This document shows positions 17,157 through 24,939 of a DNA stretch of 64,000 nucleotides, piece after piece (position 1 is the first letter of the stretch; each line of letters starts with the position of its first letter). The notes below the pieces were generated by a model, which made no database searches, was not told the origin of the DNA, and was given only the letters and a program-made list of their open reading frames with translations. This stretch comes from CAVUMR01 sp963742715 (GTDB lineage: Bacteria > Actinomycetota > Actinomycetes > Mycobacteriales > Micromonosporaceae). Where the stretch lies: contig CAVUMR010000002.1 of assembly GCA_963742715.1 (NCBI GenBank), forward strand, positions 930,001 through 994,000, in the 5' to 3' direction. A program made the position numbers and the translations under genes.

Positions 17157-18065
17157 GTGGTCGCAGGTCCTCCATCCTCGGCTCGCCCGCGAGAACTGGC
17201 GCCGCGAGGCTTGACCCAGCCCCGCAGGCTCGCTTCTCTCGCCGCCGGAATTGTCCTGGTACCCCTGCTGCTGACCGGCTGCTCGGTCAAGGACAGCTTC
17301 GCGTTCGGCTGGCCGAAGGGCGGCATCACGCCGCAGGCCCACAAGATGTACGACCTGTGGGTCGGCTCGACCATCGCGGCGCTCGCCGTGGGCGTGTTCG
17401 TGTGGGCGCTGATCTTCTGGTGCGTGGTGCGGTACCGCAAGCGCGGTGAGGAACTGCCCCCGCAGACGCGGTACAACCTGCCGATCGAGCTGCTGTACAC
17501 GGTCGTGCCGTTCCTGATCGTGGCGGTGTTGTTCTACTACACCGCGATCGTGCAGACGTATGTCGACGTGCTGAAGCCGAACCCGGACGTCCGGGTCGAG
17601 GTGGTGGCCGCGAAGTGGACCTGGGAGTTCCGCTACCTCGACGACAAGGACGCCAAGGGCCAGCCGGTGTCCACGGTCGGCGACAGTGGCTACGTACCGG
17701 TGCTCGTGGTGCCCTCCGGCAAGCGGATCCGGTTCAGTGAGACCAGTCGCGACGTGATCCACTCCTTCTGGGTGCCGGACCTGCTGTTCAAGCGGGACGT
17801 GATGCCCGGCTTCAACAACACGTTCGAAGTGACGATCGACTCCAACGGCGCGTACGTCGGGCGCTGCGCGGAGCTGTGCGGGACGTACCACTCGCAGATG
17901 AACTTCGAGATGCGCGTGGTGGACCCGGCCGACTACGAGCGGTTCATCCAGCTCAAGCAGCAGGGTGAGAGCACGCCCGCGGCACTGGAGGCGATCGGGG
18001 AGGACCCGCTGGCGACCACGACGCACCCGTTCGATACCGACCGCACCGATCGCAAGGCGAGCTGA
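17157..18065 (+). CDS. ctaC: Cytochrome c oxidase subunit II (CtaC)
   Basis: 302 residues from GTG at 17157 (AAAGGCAGG upstream). A lipoprotein signal is present: LASLAAGIVLVPLLLTGC, with the Cys as predicted lipid site. Two further membrane helices follow (STIAALAVGVFVWALIFW and LLYTVVPFLIVAVLFYY). The periplasmic-side CuA domain has DVIHSFWVPDLLFKRD and GRCAELCGTYHSQM, which supplies the Cys, Glu, Cys, His and Met ligands. The subunit takes electrons from the cytochrome bcc complex encoded nearby in the respiratory supercomplex. It is followed at 10 bp by ctaF; ctaD is absent between them. Confidence 0.95.
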   Translation: MVAGPPSSARPRELAPRGLTQPRRLASLAAGIVLVPLLLTGCSVKDSFAFGWPKGGITPQAHKMYDLWVGSTIAALAVGVFVWALIFWCVVRYRKRGEELPPQTRYNLPIELLYTVVPFLIVAVLFYYTAIVQTYVDVLKPNPDVRVEVVAAKWTWEFRYLDDKDAKGQPVSTVGDSGYVPVLVVPSGKRIRFSETSRDVIHSFWVPDLLFKRDVMPGFNNTFEVTIDSNGAYVGRCAELCGTYHSQMNFEMRVVDPADYERFIQLKQQGESTPAALEAIGEDPLATTTHPFDTDRTDRKAS

Positions 18066-18074
18066 GGCGCAGGC

Positions 18075-18506
18075 ATGAGGACCGAGTACCGCATTTTCAC
18101 CGGCGTTTCCCTGTTCCTGTTCGCGATGGCCGCTGTGTACGGCTGGTGGACCGAGGTCGGTCTCAACGGCGGCATGGACTGGATCGGTACCACCGCGCTG
18201 ATCCTGTCCGGCCTGCTGTGCCTGATGTGCGGCGGCTACTTCGGCTTCGTCGCCCGGCGGATCGAGCCGCGCCCGGAGGATCGGGAGGACGCGGACATCG
18301 CCGACGGTGTCGGTGACATCGGCTTCTTCAGCCCGGGCAGCTACTGGCCGTTCGGCATCGCGCTGGTGGCCACGGTCACCGGCATCGGCCTGGTCTTCTG
18401 GATGCCGTGGCTGATCGCGGTCGGCATGATCGCGGTGACCGCGGGCGCCGGCGGGCTGCTCTTCGAGTACTACACCGGTGCCCGGCGGGCCAGCCAGCAC
18501 GAGTAG
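18075..18506 (+). CDS. ctaF: Cytochrome c oxidase subunit IV (CtaF)
   Basis: 143 residues with four hydrophobic segments: FTGVSLFLFAMAAVYGWW, IGTTALILSGLLCLMCGGYF, and the pair YWPFGIALVATVTGIGLVF and WLIAVGMIAVTAGAGGLLFE. The middle loop RRIEPRPEDREDADIADG and FFSPGSYWPF match actinobacterial CtaF, a small structural subunit of aa3 oxidase specific to this phylum. It begins 10 bp after ctaC and is probably cotranscribed. A terminator follows at 18526-18556. Confidence 0.93.
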   Translation: MRTEYRIFTGVSLFLFAMAAVYGWWTEVGLNGGMDWIGTTALILSGLLCLMCGGYFGFVARRIEPRPEDREDADIADGVGDIGFFSPGSYWPFGIALVATVTGIGLVFWMPWLIAVGMIAVTAGAGGLLFEYYTGARRASQHE

Positions 18507-18525
18507 GGCTCTCCTCTTACCCGAT

Positions 18526-18556
18526 CGGGACGGTGCGGCCTGGCCGCGCCGTCCCG
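18526..18556 (+). terminator. Hairpin terminator after ctaF
   Basis: CGGGACGGTGCGG (18526-18538) pairs with 18544-18556, with one G-U pair and a 5-base loop CCTGG. No T-run follows. It lies 20 bp after the ctaF stop and would separate ctaC-ctaF from the next gene. Confidence 0.65.
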
Positions 18557-18643
18557 ACACGTCTGTACCCCCGCCCGGGACGCCGTCGGCGCGCCCGACC
18601 GCCCCGTCGCGGCTCCCGCCGGTGCCGGCGGTACCGTGCTCGG

Positions 18644-19096
18644 GTGGCGCATCACGACGACGATTCGACGACAGCGGACCTGGTCCGGGCCGGTGGCCCC
18701 GCGCGTGGAGCCGAGCAGGCGGAGTTCTCCGAGCCGCCCGCGAGCTCTCCGGACCAGCCGGACATCCCGGCCAACCTGCGGGCCTTCGCGAGCAGACGGC
18801 TGCTGGAGGACGACTCCCTGATACCGGGGTACGTGTACCACGACCCGACCGACGAGCAGATCCCGCCGCGCGAGAACGGGGACCGGGCCAGCGGCTGGTG
18901 CCTGCTCGTCGGCGACGAGGACGAGACCGAGCTGTCCGATCCGGCCAACGTGATGACGCCGAGCCTGCGGTTCCTGGCCGAGCGGTACCCGTCCTTCGGC
19001 GTGCTGGTCACCAGTGGCGCCCGTGGCCACGAGTACGAGTGGGTGCCCGGTCAGGAGCAGTACCTCGACCTGGGCCCCTCCCAGCCCGAGAGCTGA
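18644..19096 (+). CDS. DUF2185-like hypothetical protein
   Basis: 150 residues from GTG at 18644. The first about 45 residues are Pro/Glu/Ala-rich and probably disordered. The remainder reads FASRRLLEDDSLIPGYVYHD, then NGDRASGWCLLVGDEDETEL and PSLRFLAERYPSFGVLV, similar to DUF2185 proteins (related to Imm33-type immunity proteins). That similarity is from memory of the fold and is tentative. No toxin gene is nearby, so an immunity role is not supported. It lies between the ctaF terminator and a bidirectional terminator, so it is its own unit. Confidence 0.6.
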   Translation: MAHHDDDSTTADLVRAGGPARGAEQAEFSEPPASSPDQPDIPANLRAFASRRLLEDDSLIPGYVYHDPTDEQIPPRENGDRASGWCLLVGDEDETELSDPANVMTPSLRFLAERYPSFGVLVTSGARGHEYEWVPGQEQYLDLGPSQPES

Positions 19097-19117
19097 CACC
19101 TCCCAGCCCGAGAGCTG
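19077..19117. repeat. 19-bp direct repeat across the stop of the DUF2185-like gene
   Basis: CCTCCCAGCCCGAGAGCTG occurs at 19077-19095 and again at 19099-19117, separated by 3 bp. The first copy is the coding end of the gene and the second lies just after the stop. This looks like a small local duplication of the 3' end. No function is evident. Confidence 0.8.
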
Positions 19118-19179
19118 GCGCGTCCAGGTCCAGGGCTGGGCACGTCCCGGTCCGGGGGCGCGCCCGACGAGCACAAAGA

Positions 19180-19216
19180 AGAGGGCCGCGCCGGCGTATC
19201 GCCGGCGCGGCCCTCT
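19180..19216. terminator. Bidirectional terminator between the DUF2185-like gene and qcrB
   Basis: A perfect 17-bp stem (AGAGGGCCGCGCCGGCG and its complement) surrounds a 3-base loop TAT. It separates convergent genes with stops at 19096 (plus) and 19233 (minus). An A-rich stretch (ACAAAGAAG) on the left gives a T-rich tail in the minus-strand direction, so it should work well as the qcrB terminator. Confidence 0.8.
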
Positions 19217-19232
19217 CGGTGTCCGCGATCTG

Positions 19233-20834
19233 CTACGACCGACCGGAGGTGATCTCCTCGCGGGTAGGCGCGGGGGAGATCGGCGCCTCGGGCGGCGTCT
19301 CGGCCGGCTTCTCCACCGGTACGAAGAAGCCCTTCACGGCCGGACCCAACGCACCGATCCGGTTCATCTTCTTCGGTACCGCCCAGCCGGCGTAGGGCAG
19401 CGCCCCGTGACCGTGCTCGTCCACCGGACCGAGCGGCTGGTGTACCTCGATGAACTGGCCGGATGGCAGGCGCCGGATGATGCCGGTTTCCACACCGTGT
19501 ACCAGCACCTCACGGTCGTGCTGCTGCAGTCCCAGACAGATCCGGTAGGTGATGAAGTACGCCAGCGGTGGACCGAGCAGGATGCCGATCCGGCCGGCCC
19601 AGGTGGTCGCGTTCAGGCTGATGTTGAACTTGTCGGCGATCACGTCGTTCGCGCCGGACAGGGTCAGCACCACGTAGAACGCCACCGCCATCGCGCCCAG
19701 GGCGGTACGGCCGGGCACGTCCCGCGGCCGCTGCAGCAGGTTGTGGTACGCCTTGTCCTTGCTGAACCGCTGCTCGATGAACGGGTACAGCATCGGCAGG
19801 ACAGTGAGGATGCCGGGCAGTACCACCGTCGGCCAGAGAAGTGGCGGCACGGTGTACCCGCCGAGCCGCAGTTCCCACGGCGGCATCAGCCGGGTCGACC
19901 CGTCCAGGAACATCACGTACCAGTCGGGCTGGCTGGCCGCCGACACCACGGCTGCCTTGTACGGCCCGAACAGCCAGATCGGGTTGATCTGGAACAGGCC
20001 CCCGAGCAGCGCGATCGCGGCGAACACGATCATGAAGAAGCCGCCGCCCTTGGCCGCGAAGCCGGGGAACATCCGGTGTCCGACCACGTTGTGCTCGGTC
20101 CGGCCCGGTCCGGGCCACTGGGTGTGCTTCTGCTTGACGAGGAGTCCTATGTGGACCGCGATCAGCGCGAGCAGGATGCCCGGTACGAGCAGCACGTGGG
20201 CGATGTACAGCCGCTCGATGATGATCTCGCCCGGGAACTCACCGCCGAACAGGGCGAACGAGACCCAGGTGCCGGCCAGCGGGATGCTCAGCATGATCGC
20301 GTTGGCGATCCGCAGGCCGGTACCGGACAGCGCGTCATCGGGCAGCGAGTAGCCGGCGAAGCCCTCGACGAAGCCCAACCAGAACAGCGTCACACCGACG
20401 ATCCAGTTGAGCTCACGCGGCTTGCGGTATGCGCCGGTGAAGAACACCCGGAGCATGTGGATGACGATCGCGGCCATGAACAGCAGCGCCGCCCAGTGGT
20501 GCATCTGCCGGATGACCAGTCCGCCGCGTACGTCGAAGGACAGGTCCAGGCTGGACGCGTACGCCCGGGACATCTCGATGCCGCGCAGCGGCGTGTAGCT
20601 GCCGTTGTACTTCACCTCGTCCATCGACGGGGTGAAGAACAGCGTCAGGAACGTACCCGTGAGCAGCAGCGTGATGAACGAGTAGAGAGCGATCTCGCCG
20701 AGCAGGAACGACCAGTGGTCCGGGAACACCTTGTTGAACGTCTTGCGCAGGATCCCCGCGCCGGCCAGCCGGTCATCCACCCAGTTGACGGTGTCCGCAG
20801 GTGCCCGTTTCGGGTCGAACTTCACGCGCTTCAT
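19233..20834 (-). CDS. qcrB: Cytochrome bcc complex cytochrome b subunit (QcrB)
   Basis: 533 residues from ATG at 20834, overlapping the qcrA stop by 4 bp. It is the quinol-oxidising cytochrome b of the actinobacterial bcc-aa3 supercomplex. Heme ligand regions are visible: IRQMHHWAALLFMAAIVIHML with its two His, and IERLYIAHVLLVPGILLALIAVH. The quinol-site motif PDWY occurs in ASQPDWYVMFLDGS (PEWY in many others). FAGYSLPDDALSGTGLRI is typical of Actinomycetota. About nine membrane segments and a long C-terminal extension (beyond the eight-helix core), as in QcrB of M. tuberculosis, are present. It is last in the ctaE-qcrC-qcrA-qcrB operon. Confidence 0.95.
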   Translation of the reverse strand: MKRVKFDPKRAPADTVNWVDDRLAGAGILRKTFNKVFPDHWSFLLGEIALYSFITLLLTGTFLTLFFTPSMDEVKYNGSYTPLRGIEMSRAYASSLDLSFDVRGGLVIRQMHHWAALLFMAAIVIHMLRVFFTGAYRKPRELNWIVGVTLFWLGFVEGFAGYSLPDDALSGTGLRIANAIMLSIPLAGTWVSFALFGGEFPGEIIIERLYIAHVLLVPGILLALIAVHIGLLVKQKHTQWPGPGRTEHNVVGHRMFPGFAAKGGGFFMIVFAAIALLGGLFQINPIWLFGPYKAAVVSAASQPDWYVMFLDGSTRLMPPWELRLGGYTVPPLLWPTVVLPGILTVLPMLYPFIEQRFSKDKAYHNLLQRPRDVPGRTALGAMAVAFYVVLTLSGANDVIADKFNISLNATTWAGRIGILLGPPLAYFITYRICLGLQQHDREVLVHGVETGIIRRLPSGQFIEVHQPLGPVDEHGHGALPYAGWAVPKKMNRIGALGPAVKGFFVPVEKPAETPPEAPISPAPTREEITSGRS

Positions 20835-21910
20835 GGCCGCTCCCAGAAGCCGGGGCCGATCGGAATCTTGTAGTCGGACTGTGCGACGAAGAACCCCTTG
20901 TCGTCCACCGTAATCGGCAGCTGGGGCAGTCGGCGGGTAGCCGGACCGAAGATCGGCCGGGCGTTGTTCGTGATGTCGAACTGCGACTGGTGGCACGGGC
21001 AGAGCAGCCGGTTGGTCTGCTGCTCGTACAGGCTGGCAGGGCAGCCGGCGTGGGTGCAGATCTTCGAGTACGCGATGAAGTCCTCCCACTGCGCACCCGA
21101 GTTGATCGGCAGCGCCTGGGCGCGGGCCTTGTCCGCGTCCTCCTTGCGCAGGTGGATCAGCAGGGTGGGGGAGTCGGCGTACTTGTTGGTGGTGCCGCCC
21201 GGGATGCCCGGGAACACGGTCACCTGGCCGCCGACGCTGACGTCCTCCGGCCGTACCGGAGTGCCGTCCTGGAAGATCAGCGGAGTGCCCTCCCGCCAGG
21301 CGGTGTGCATCAGCGGGTCGGCCTTGGTGTGCGGGTTCTTGATCAGGCCACCGAGCGGTACGACCGCGACCAGCCCGAACGGTGCGAGTCCGGCGGCGAG
21401 CGCGCCCTTGAGCAGCGGGCGGCGCTTGATGCCGGTCTCGTCGAGCATGTTCGCGGCGGCAGCGGCGGTGAGCTTCCGGTCGTCGTCCGGCGACCGGCCA
21501 TCGTGCCGGGTCTCGACCGACACCTCGGCCGGCATCAGCTTCTTCGCCCAGCTGATGACGCCGACGCCGATGCCGAGCAGGGCCAGGCCGAGGGTCAGCC
21601 CGAGCAGCGGCGTGTACAGCTTGTCCAGGTGGTAGCCGGACTCGTACTCCCACGGCCAGGCCACGAAGATGACCACGAACGCGAGCGAGGAGATACCGGT
21701 CAGCGCGAAGCAGCCGGCGATCACCCGCTCGATCCGCTTCTCCTCCTTGGTGCCCGGAACGGGGAAGCGCGGCTCGTAGTACACGATCTCCACGCCGTCC
21801 CGGCGGGCACCTTCCCGGACCAGGTCGAACTTGCTGTTCGCCGGGTCGTCGAGATCGAACTCCGGCTCGGCCGGGTCGTCCACCCGGTCGCCGACGTGCT
21901 TGACAGTCAT
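20831..21910 (-). CDS. qcrA: Rieske iron-sulfur subunit of the bcc complex (QcrA)
   Basis: 359 residues. The Rieske [2Fe-2S] ligands are in CTHAGCPASLYEQQ and LLCPCHQSQFD (Cys-x-His and Cys-x-x-His). Unlike mitochondrial Rieske proteins, it has three N-terminal membrane segments: VIAGCFALTGISSLAFVVIF, LYTPLLGLTLGLALLGIGV and LAAGLAPFGLVAVVPLGG. This layout is specific to Actinomycetota. The tail ends SDYKIPIGPGFWERP. It is coupled to qcrC and qcrB by 4-bp overlaps, consistent with a fixed-ratio complex. Confidence 0.95.
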   Translation of the reverse strand: MTVKHVGDRVDDPAEPEFDLDDPANSKFDLVREGARRDGVEIVYYEPRFPVPGTKEEKRIERVIAGCFALTGISSLAFVVIFVAWPWEYESGYHLDKLYTPLLGLTLGLALLGIGVGVISWAKKLMPAEVSVETRHDGRSPDDDRKLTAAAAANMLDETGIKRRPLLKGALAAGLAPFGLVAVVPLGGLIKNPHTKADPLMHTAWREGTPLIFQDGTPVRPEDVSVGGQVTVFPGIPGGTTNKYADSPTLLIHLRKEDADKARAQALPINSGAQWEDFIAYSKICTHAGCPASLYEQQTNRLLCPCHQSQFDITNNARPIFGPATRRLPQLPITVDDKGFFVAQSDYKIPIGPGFWERP

Positions 21911-22701
21911 GACTTACCCGCAATCCACAGCGTCGCCATCGCGAGGCCAACCATGCCGACCAGGAAGATGACCAGGCCTTCGGTGGTCGGGCCGAGGTGC
22001 CCGATGCCCCAGCCGCCCGGATCCTTGTCGGCCTTGGTGTGCTGGATGAACGCGATGATGTCCTGCTTCTCCTGCGGCGTGAGCTCGTTGTCGCCGAACA
22101 CCGGCATGTTCTGCGGGCCGGTGAGCATCGCGGCGTAGATCTCCCGGTCGTTCGCCTCGCCGAGCGACGGGGCGGACTTGCCGGAGGACAGCGCGCCGCC
22201 GCCCATGCCGAACGTGTGACAGCTCGAGCAGTTCACCCGGAACAGGTCACCACCGAGGGCCACGTCGCCCTCCCGCAGGTTGCCGCTGGGCACCTCGGGG
22301 CCACCACCCAGTTCCTGGATGTACCGGGCGATCTGCTGGGTCTCGGTGTCGTCGAACAGCGGGCGCTTGCGCTCGGCCTGCGCCTCCTGGCGGGCCAGCG
22401 GCATCCGGCCGGTGCCCACCTGGAACTCGACGGCGGCCGACCCGACGCCGATCAGGCTGGGCCCGCGTCCCTCGACGCCCTGCGCGTTGCGGCCGTGACA
22501 CGTGATGCAGGTGTTGTTGTACAGCTGCTGCCCCTTCTGGGCCGCCGCTGACAGGTCCTGCGGGGTGTCGTCGGCCTGGCTGCTGGGGGCGAATGCCGTG
22601 TACACGCCGCCGGCCAGGGCAAGCGCCGCGAGCAGCCGGGCAGCCGTGCCCACCCGGCCGCGGAGCCGGCCTCTAGGTCGATGGGGAGGAACAGCGGTCA
22701 T
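21907..22701 (-). CDS. qcrC: Diheme cytochrome c subunit of the bcc complex (QcrC)
   Basis: 264 residues from ATG at 22701, which has AAGGTGAGG upstream; an ATG at 22731 would add ten residues. The N-terminal signal anchor is AARLLAALALAGGVYTAF. Two c-type heme sites are present, CITCH and CSSCH, with candidate Met ligands in GTGRMPLARQE and GPQNMPVFGDNELTPQ. A C-terminal membrane helix (GLVIFLVGMVGLAMATLWIA) anchors it. Two fused heme domains replace the soluble cytochrome c, passing electrons directly to CuA of CtaC. Confidence 0.94.
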   Translation of the reverse strand: MTAVPPHRPRGRLRGRVGTAARLLAALALAGGVYTAFAPSSQADDTPQDLSAAAQKGQQLYNNTCITCHGRNAQGVEGRGPSLIGVGSAAVEFQVGTGRMPLARQEAQAERKRPLFDDTETQQIARYIQELGGGPEVPSGNLREGDVALGGDLFRVNCSSCHTFGMGGGALSSGKSAPSLGEANDREIYAAMLTGPQNMPVFGDNELTPQEKQDIIAFIQHTKADKDPGGWGIGHLGPTTEGLVIFLVGMVGLAMATLWIAGKS

Positions 22702-22759
22702 GACCTCACCTTGCGAGTTGGTCGGCTTCATGGGTCGGGGTGCTCAGCCGCCGCGGCGG

Positions 22760-23368
22760 CTACTGGAGCAGGTAGATCATGCTGAACAGGGCGATCCACA
22801 CCACGTCGACGAAGTGCCAGTAGTACGACACGACGATCGCCGCGGTGGCCTGGGCCGGGGTGAACCGGGCCAGGGTGGTACGGATCATGAAGAAGATGAA
22901 CGCGAACAGGCCCCCGGTCACGTGCAACCCGTGGAAGCCGGTGGTGAGGTAGAACATCGAGCCGTAGCCGTCACCGTTGATCCGGATGCCTTCGGCGACG
23001 AGGTTGCGGTACTCGTTGGCCTGCCCGAGCACGAACGCCAGTCCCATGACGAACGTGATGGCGAACCACCGGCGTACCCCGTAGACGTCCCCGCGCTCGG
23101 CGGCGAACACGCCGAACTGGCAGGTCACCGACGAGAGCACCAGGATGGTGGTGAAGACCAGCGCGTACGGCAGGTTGAGCACTTCGGTGTGCCGGGCCCA
23201 CTCGCCGGGTGCCGCGGCGCGGATCGAGAAGTACATCGCGAAAAGCGCCGCGAAGAACATCAGTTCGCTGGAGAGCCAGACGATCGTCCCGACGCTGACC
23301 ATGTTCGGCCTGGTCAGGGAGTGAATCCGGCTGCTGGGGATGGCTTGGGCCGCTGTCACGCTGGTCAT
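22760..23368 (-). CDS. ctaE: Cytochrome c oxidase subunit III (CtaE)
   Basis: 202 residues from ATG at 23368 (a GTG at 23380 is also possible). The N-terminus RIHSLTRPNMVSVGTIVWLS and SSELMFFAALFAMYFSIRA closely match actinobacterial CtaE. Conserved features include FVLGQANEYRNL, YLTTGFHGLHVTGGLFAFI and the final SYYWHFVDVVWIALFSMIYLL. Five hydrophobic segments are visible. It leads the operon ctaE-qcrC-qcrA-qcrB and is divergent from the ctaG-type gene across 74 bp. Confidence 0.95.
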   Translation of the reverse strand: MTSVTAAQAIPSSRIHSLTRPNMVSVGTIVWLSSELMFFAALFAMYFSIRAAAPGEWARHTEVLNLPYALVFTTILVLSSVTCQFGVFAAERGDVYGVRRWFAITFVMGLAFVLGQANEYRNLVAEGIRINGDGYGSMFYLTTGFHGLHVTGGLFAFIFFMIRTTLARFTPAQATAAIVVSYYWHFVDVVWIALFSMIYLLQ

Positions 23369-23442
23369 TATCGCCGTCACGATCCAACGGATGGCGTCGG
23401 GGTGGGCGAACTGCTACCGGCGCGTCGGCATACCCTCGCAGC

Positions 23443-24486
23443 GTGTCCTGCGTTTTCCGGGTCGCAGCCGGGCAGCACGCCGATCCGCTGACCGGCCTGG
23501 CGCACGGCGAGCCGGCCGAGCACCCGTTCACCCCGGCCGCGATCCTCACCCACGCCTCGCCGGAGCTGCTTCCCGCCGTCGCGCTGCTGGTCGTCGCGGC
23601 GTTGTACCTCTACGGGGTGTACCGGCTGCACGCCCGCGGGGACCGGTGGCCGGTGGGTCGGACCGTACTGTTCGTCGGATTGGGCCTGGGCACGATCGCG
23701 GTGGCCACCTTGTCCGGGATCGGCGCGTACGACACCACGCTGCTCTCCGCCCACATGGTGCAGCACATGCTGCTGTCCATGGTCGGGCCCATCTTCCTGG
23801 CCCTGGGCGCACCGGTCACGCTCGCGCTGCGGACCCTGCCCGGTCGGCCCCGCCGGCTGCTGCTGACCGTGCTGCACAGCCGGTTGGGCAAGCTCGTCAC
23901 GTTCCCGGTGCTGACCTTCGGGCTGTTCATCGCCAACCCGTTCGCGCTGTACTTCACCTCGTTGTACCGGCTGACGCTGACCAACGACGCGGTGCACCAG
24001 CTGCTGCACGCGCACTTCCTGATCACCGGCTGCCTGTTCTTCTGGCCGTTGATCGGGCTGGACCCGGTGCCGTGGCGGCTGCAGTACCCGCTGCGCGCGC
24101 TGATCATGTTCCTGTCCACGCCGTTCCACGCGGTACTCGGCCTCACCGTGATGCAGAGCAGGACGCTGCTGGCCGGCGACTACTACCCGTCGCTGGGACT
24201 GGACTGGGCAGATCCGGCCACCGACCAGCGGTTGGCCGGCGGGATCCTGTGGGCGGCCGGCGAACTGGTCAGCATTCTCATGCTCGGTGCGCTGGTGGTG
24301 CAGTGGATGCGCGCGGCCGACCGGGAAGCCGCCCGGTTGGACCGCCAGCTCGACCGCGAGGAGGCGGCCGCCGCCCGATCCGCCGGGGCCGACCATCACC
24401 AGACCGATCAATCCGGGGCCGATCAATCCGGGGCCGACCGTCCCGAGGCCGATGTCGGCCCCGCCGGTACGATCCGCAGGTCCTAG
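23443..24486 (+). CDS. ctaG: Cytochrome c oxidase assembly protein, CtaG/caa3 family
   Basis: 347 residues from GTG at 23443. It is a polytopic membrane protein with about seven hydrophobic segments. Family motifs include GAYDTTLLSAHMVQHMLLSM, PIFLALGAPVTLALR, and HQLLHAHFLITGCLFFWPLIG; the conserved His residues fit copper handling. It is thought to help CuB or CuA insertion into the oxidase encoded next to it. The C-terminal tail (after about residue 300) is hydrophilic and contains a 15-bp tandem duplication, GATCAATCCGGGGCC at 24406-24420 and 24421-24435, which yields the repeated DQSGA. Confidence 0.85.
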   Translation: MSCVFRVAAGQHADPLTGLAHGEPAEHPFTPAAILTHASPELLPAVALLVVAALYLYGVYRLHARGDRWPVGRTVLFVGLGLGTIAVATLSGIGAYDTTLLSAHMVQHMLLSMVGPIFLALGAPVTLALRTLPGRPRRLLLTVLHSRLGKLVTFPVLTFGLFIANPFALYFTSLYRLTLTNDAVHQLLHAHFLITGCLFFWPLIGLDPVPWRLQYPLRALIMFLSTPFHAVLGLTVMQSRTLLAGDYYPSLGLDWADPATDQRLAGGILWAAGELVSILMLGALVVQWMRAADREAARLDRQLDREEAAAARSAGADHHQTDQSGADQSGADRPEADVGPAGTIRRS

Positions 24487-24511
24487 CTCGTACGCCAGGG
24501 AGCGACCCGTC

Positions 24512-24934
24512 ATGACCAGCGCCAGCGAGGCCCGTACCCGTACCGTCCTGCTGTACAGCGACGACCAGAAGATCCGTGATCGCATGCGGCAGGCCATCGG
24601 CCGCCAGCCGGCGGCGGACGTACGGGTGGACTTCGTCGACGCGGCGACCACCGACGAAGTGGTCCGGTTGGTCGAGGGACAGGACATCGATCTGTTGCTC
24701 CTCGATGGCGAGGCGTGGCCGGCCGGCGGCCTGGGGATCGCCCGTCAACTCAAGGACGAGATCGAGGACTGTCCTGTGACATGCGTGCTGCTGGCCCGGT
24801 CCGCGGACCGCTGGCTGGCCGCCTGGTCCCGGGCGGACGCGGTGCTCTCCCACCCGCTCGATCCGGTCAAGACCGCGGCGACCGTGGCGGACCTGCTCCG
24901 GACCGGTGCCGGGACGACCCCGGTCGCCCGCTGA
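24512..24934 (+). CDS. Receiver-like protein without output domain
   Basis: 140 residues from ATG at 24512 (AGGGAG upstream). The fold looks like a CheY-type receiver: TVLLYSDDQKIRDRMRQAIG, strand and Asp in DIDLLLLDGEAWPAGGLGIA, and VTCVLLARSADRWLAAWSRA. The acidic pair (DD) and the Asp of LLLLDGE are in place. The strand-4 Thr/Ser position reads ARS. The switch Lys position near HPLDP is not Lys, so phosphorylation is uncertain. This gene occurs next to trpD in other actinobacteria. It ends 5 bp before trpD, so the two are probably cotranscribed. Confidence 0.7.
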   Translation: MTSASEARTRTVLLYSDDQKIRDRMRQAIGRQPAADVRVDFVDAATTDEVVRLVEGQDIDLLLLDGEAWPAGGLGIARQLKDEIEDCPVTCVLLARSADRWLAAWSRADAVLSHPLDPVKTAATVADLLRTGAGTTPVAR

Positions 24935-24939
24935 CCCGG

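Noticed and set aside
15852..18560. Minus-strand frame continuing upstream of TusA for about 900 codons
   Set aside because: It is antisense to ctaC/ctaF and out of frame with the cysteine desulfurase; high GC keeps stop codons rare.
18644..19096. DUF2185-like protein as an immunity protein of a toxin system
   Set aside because: No toxin or secretion gene is adjacent, and the family link is weak.
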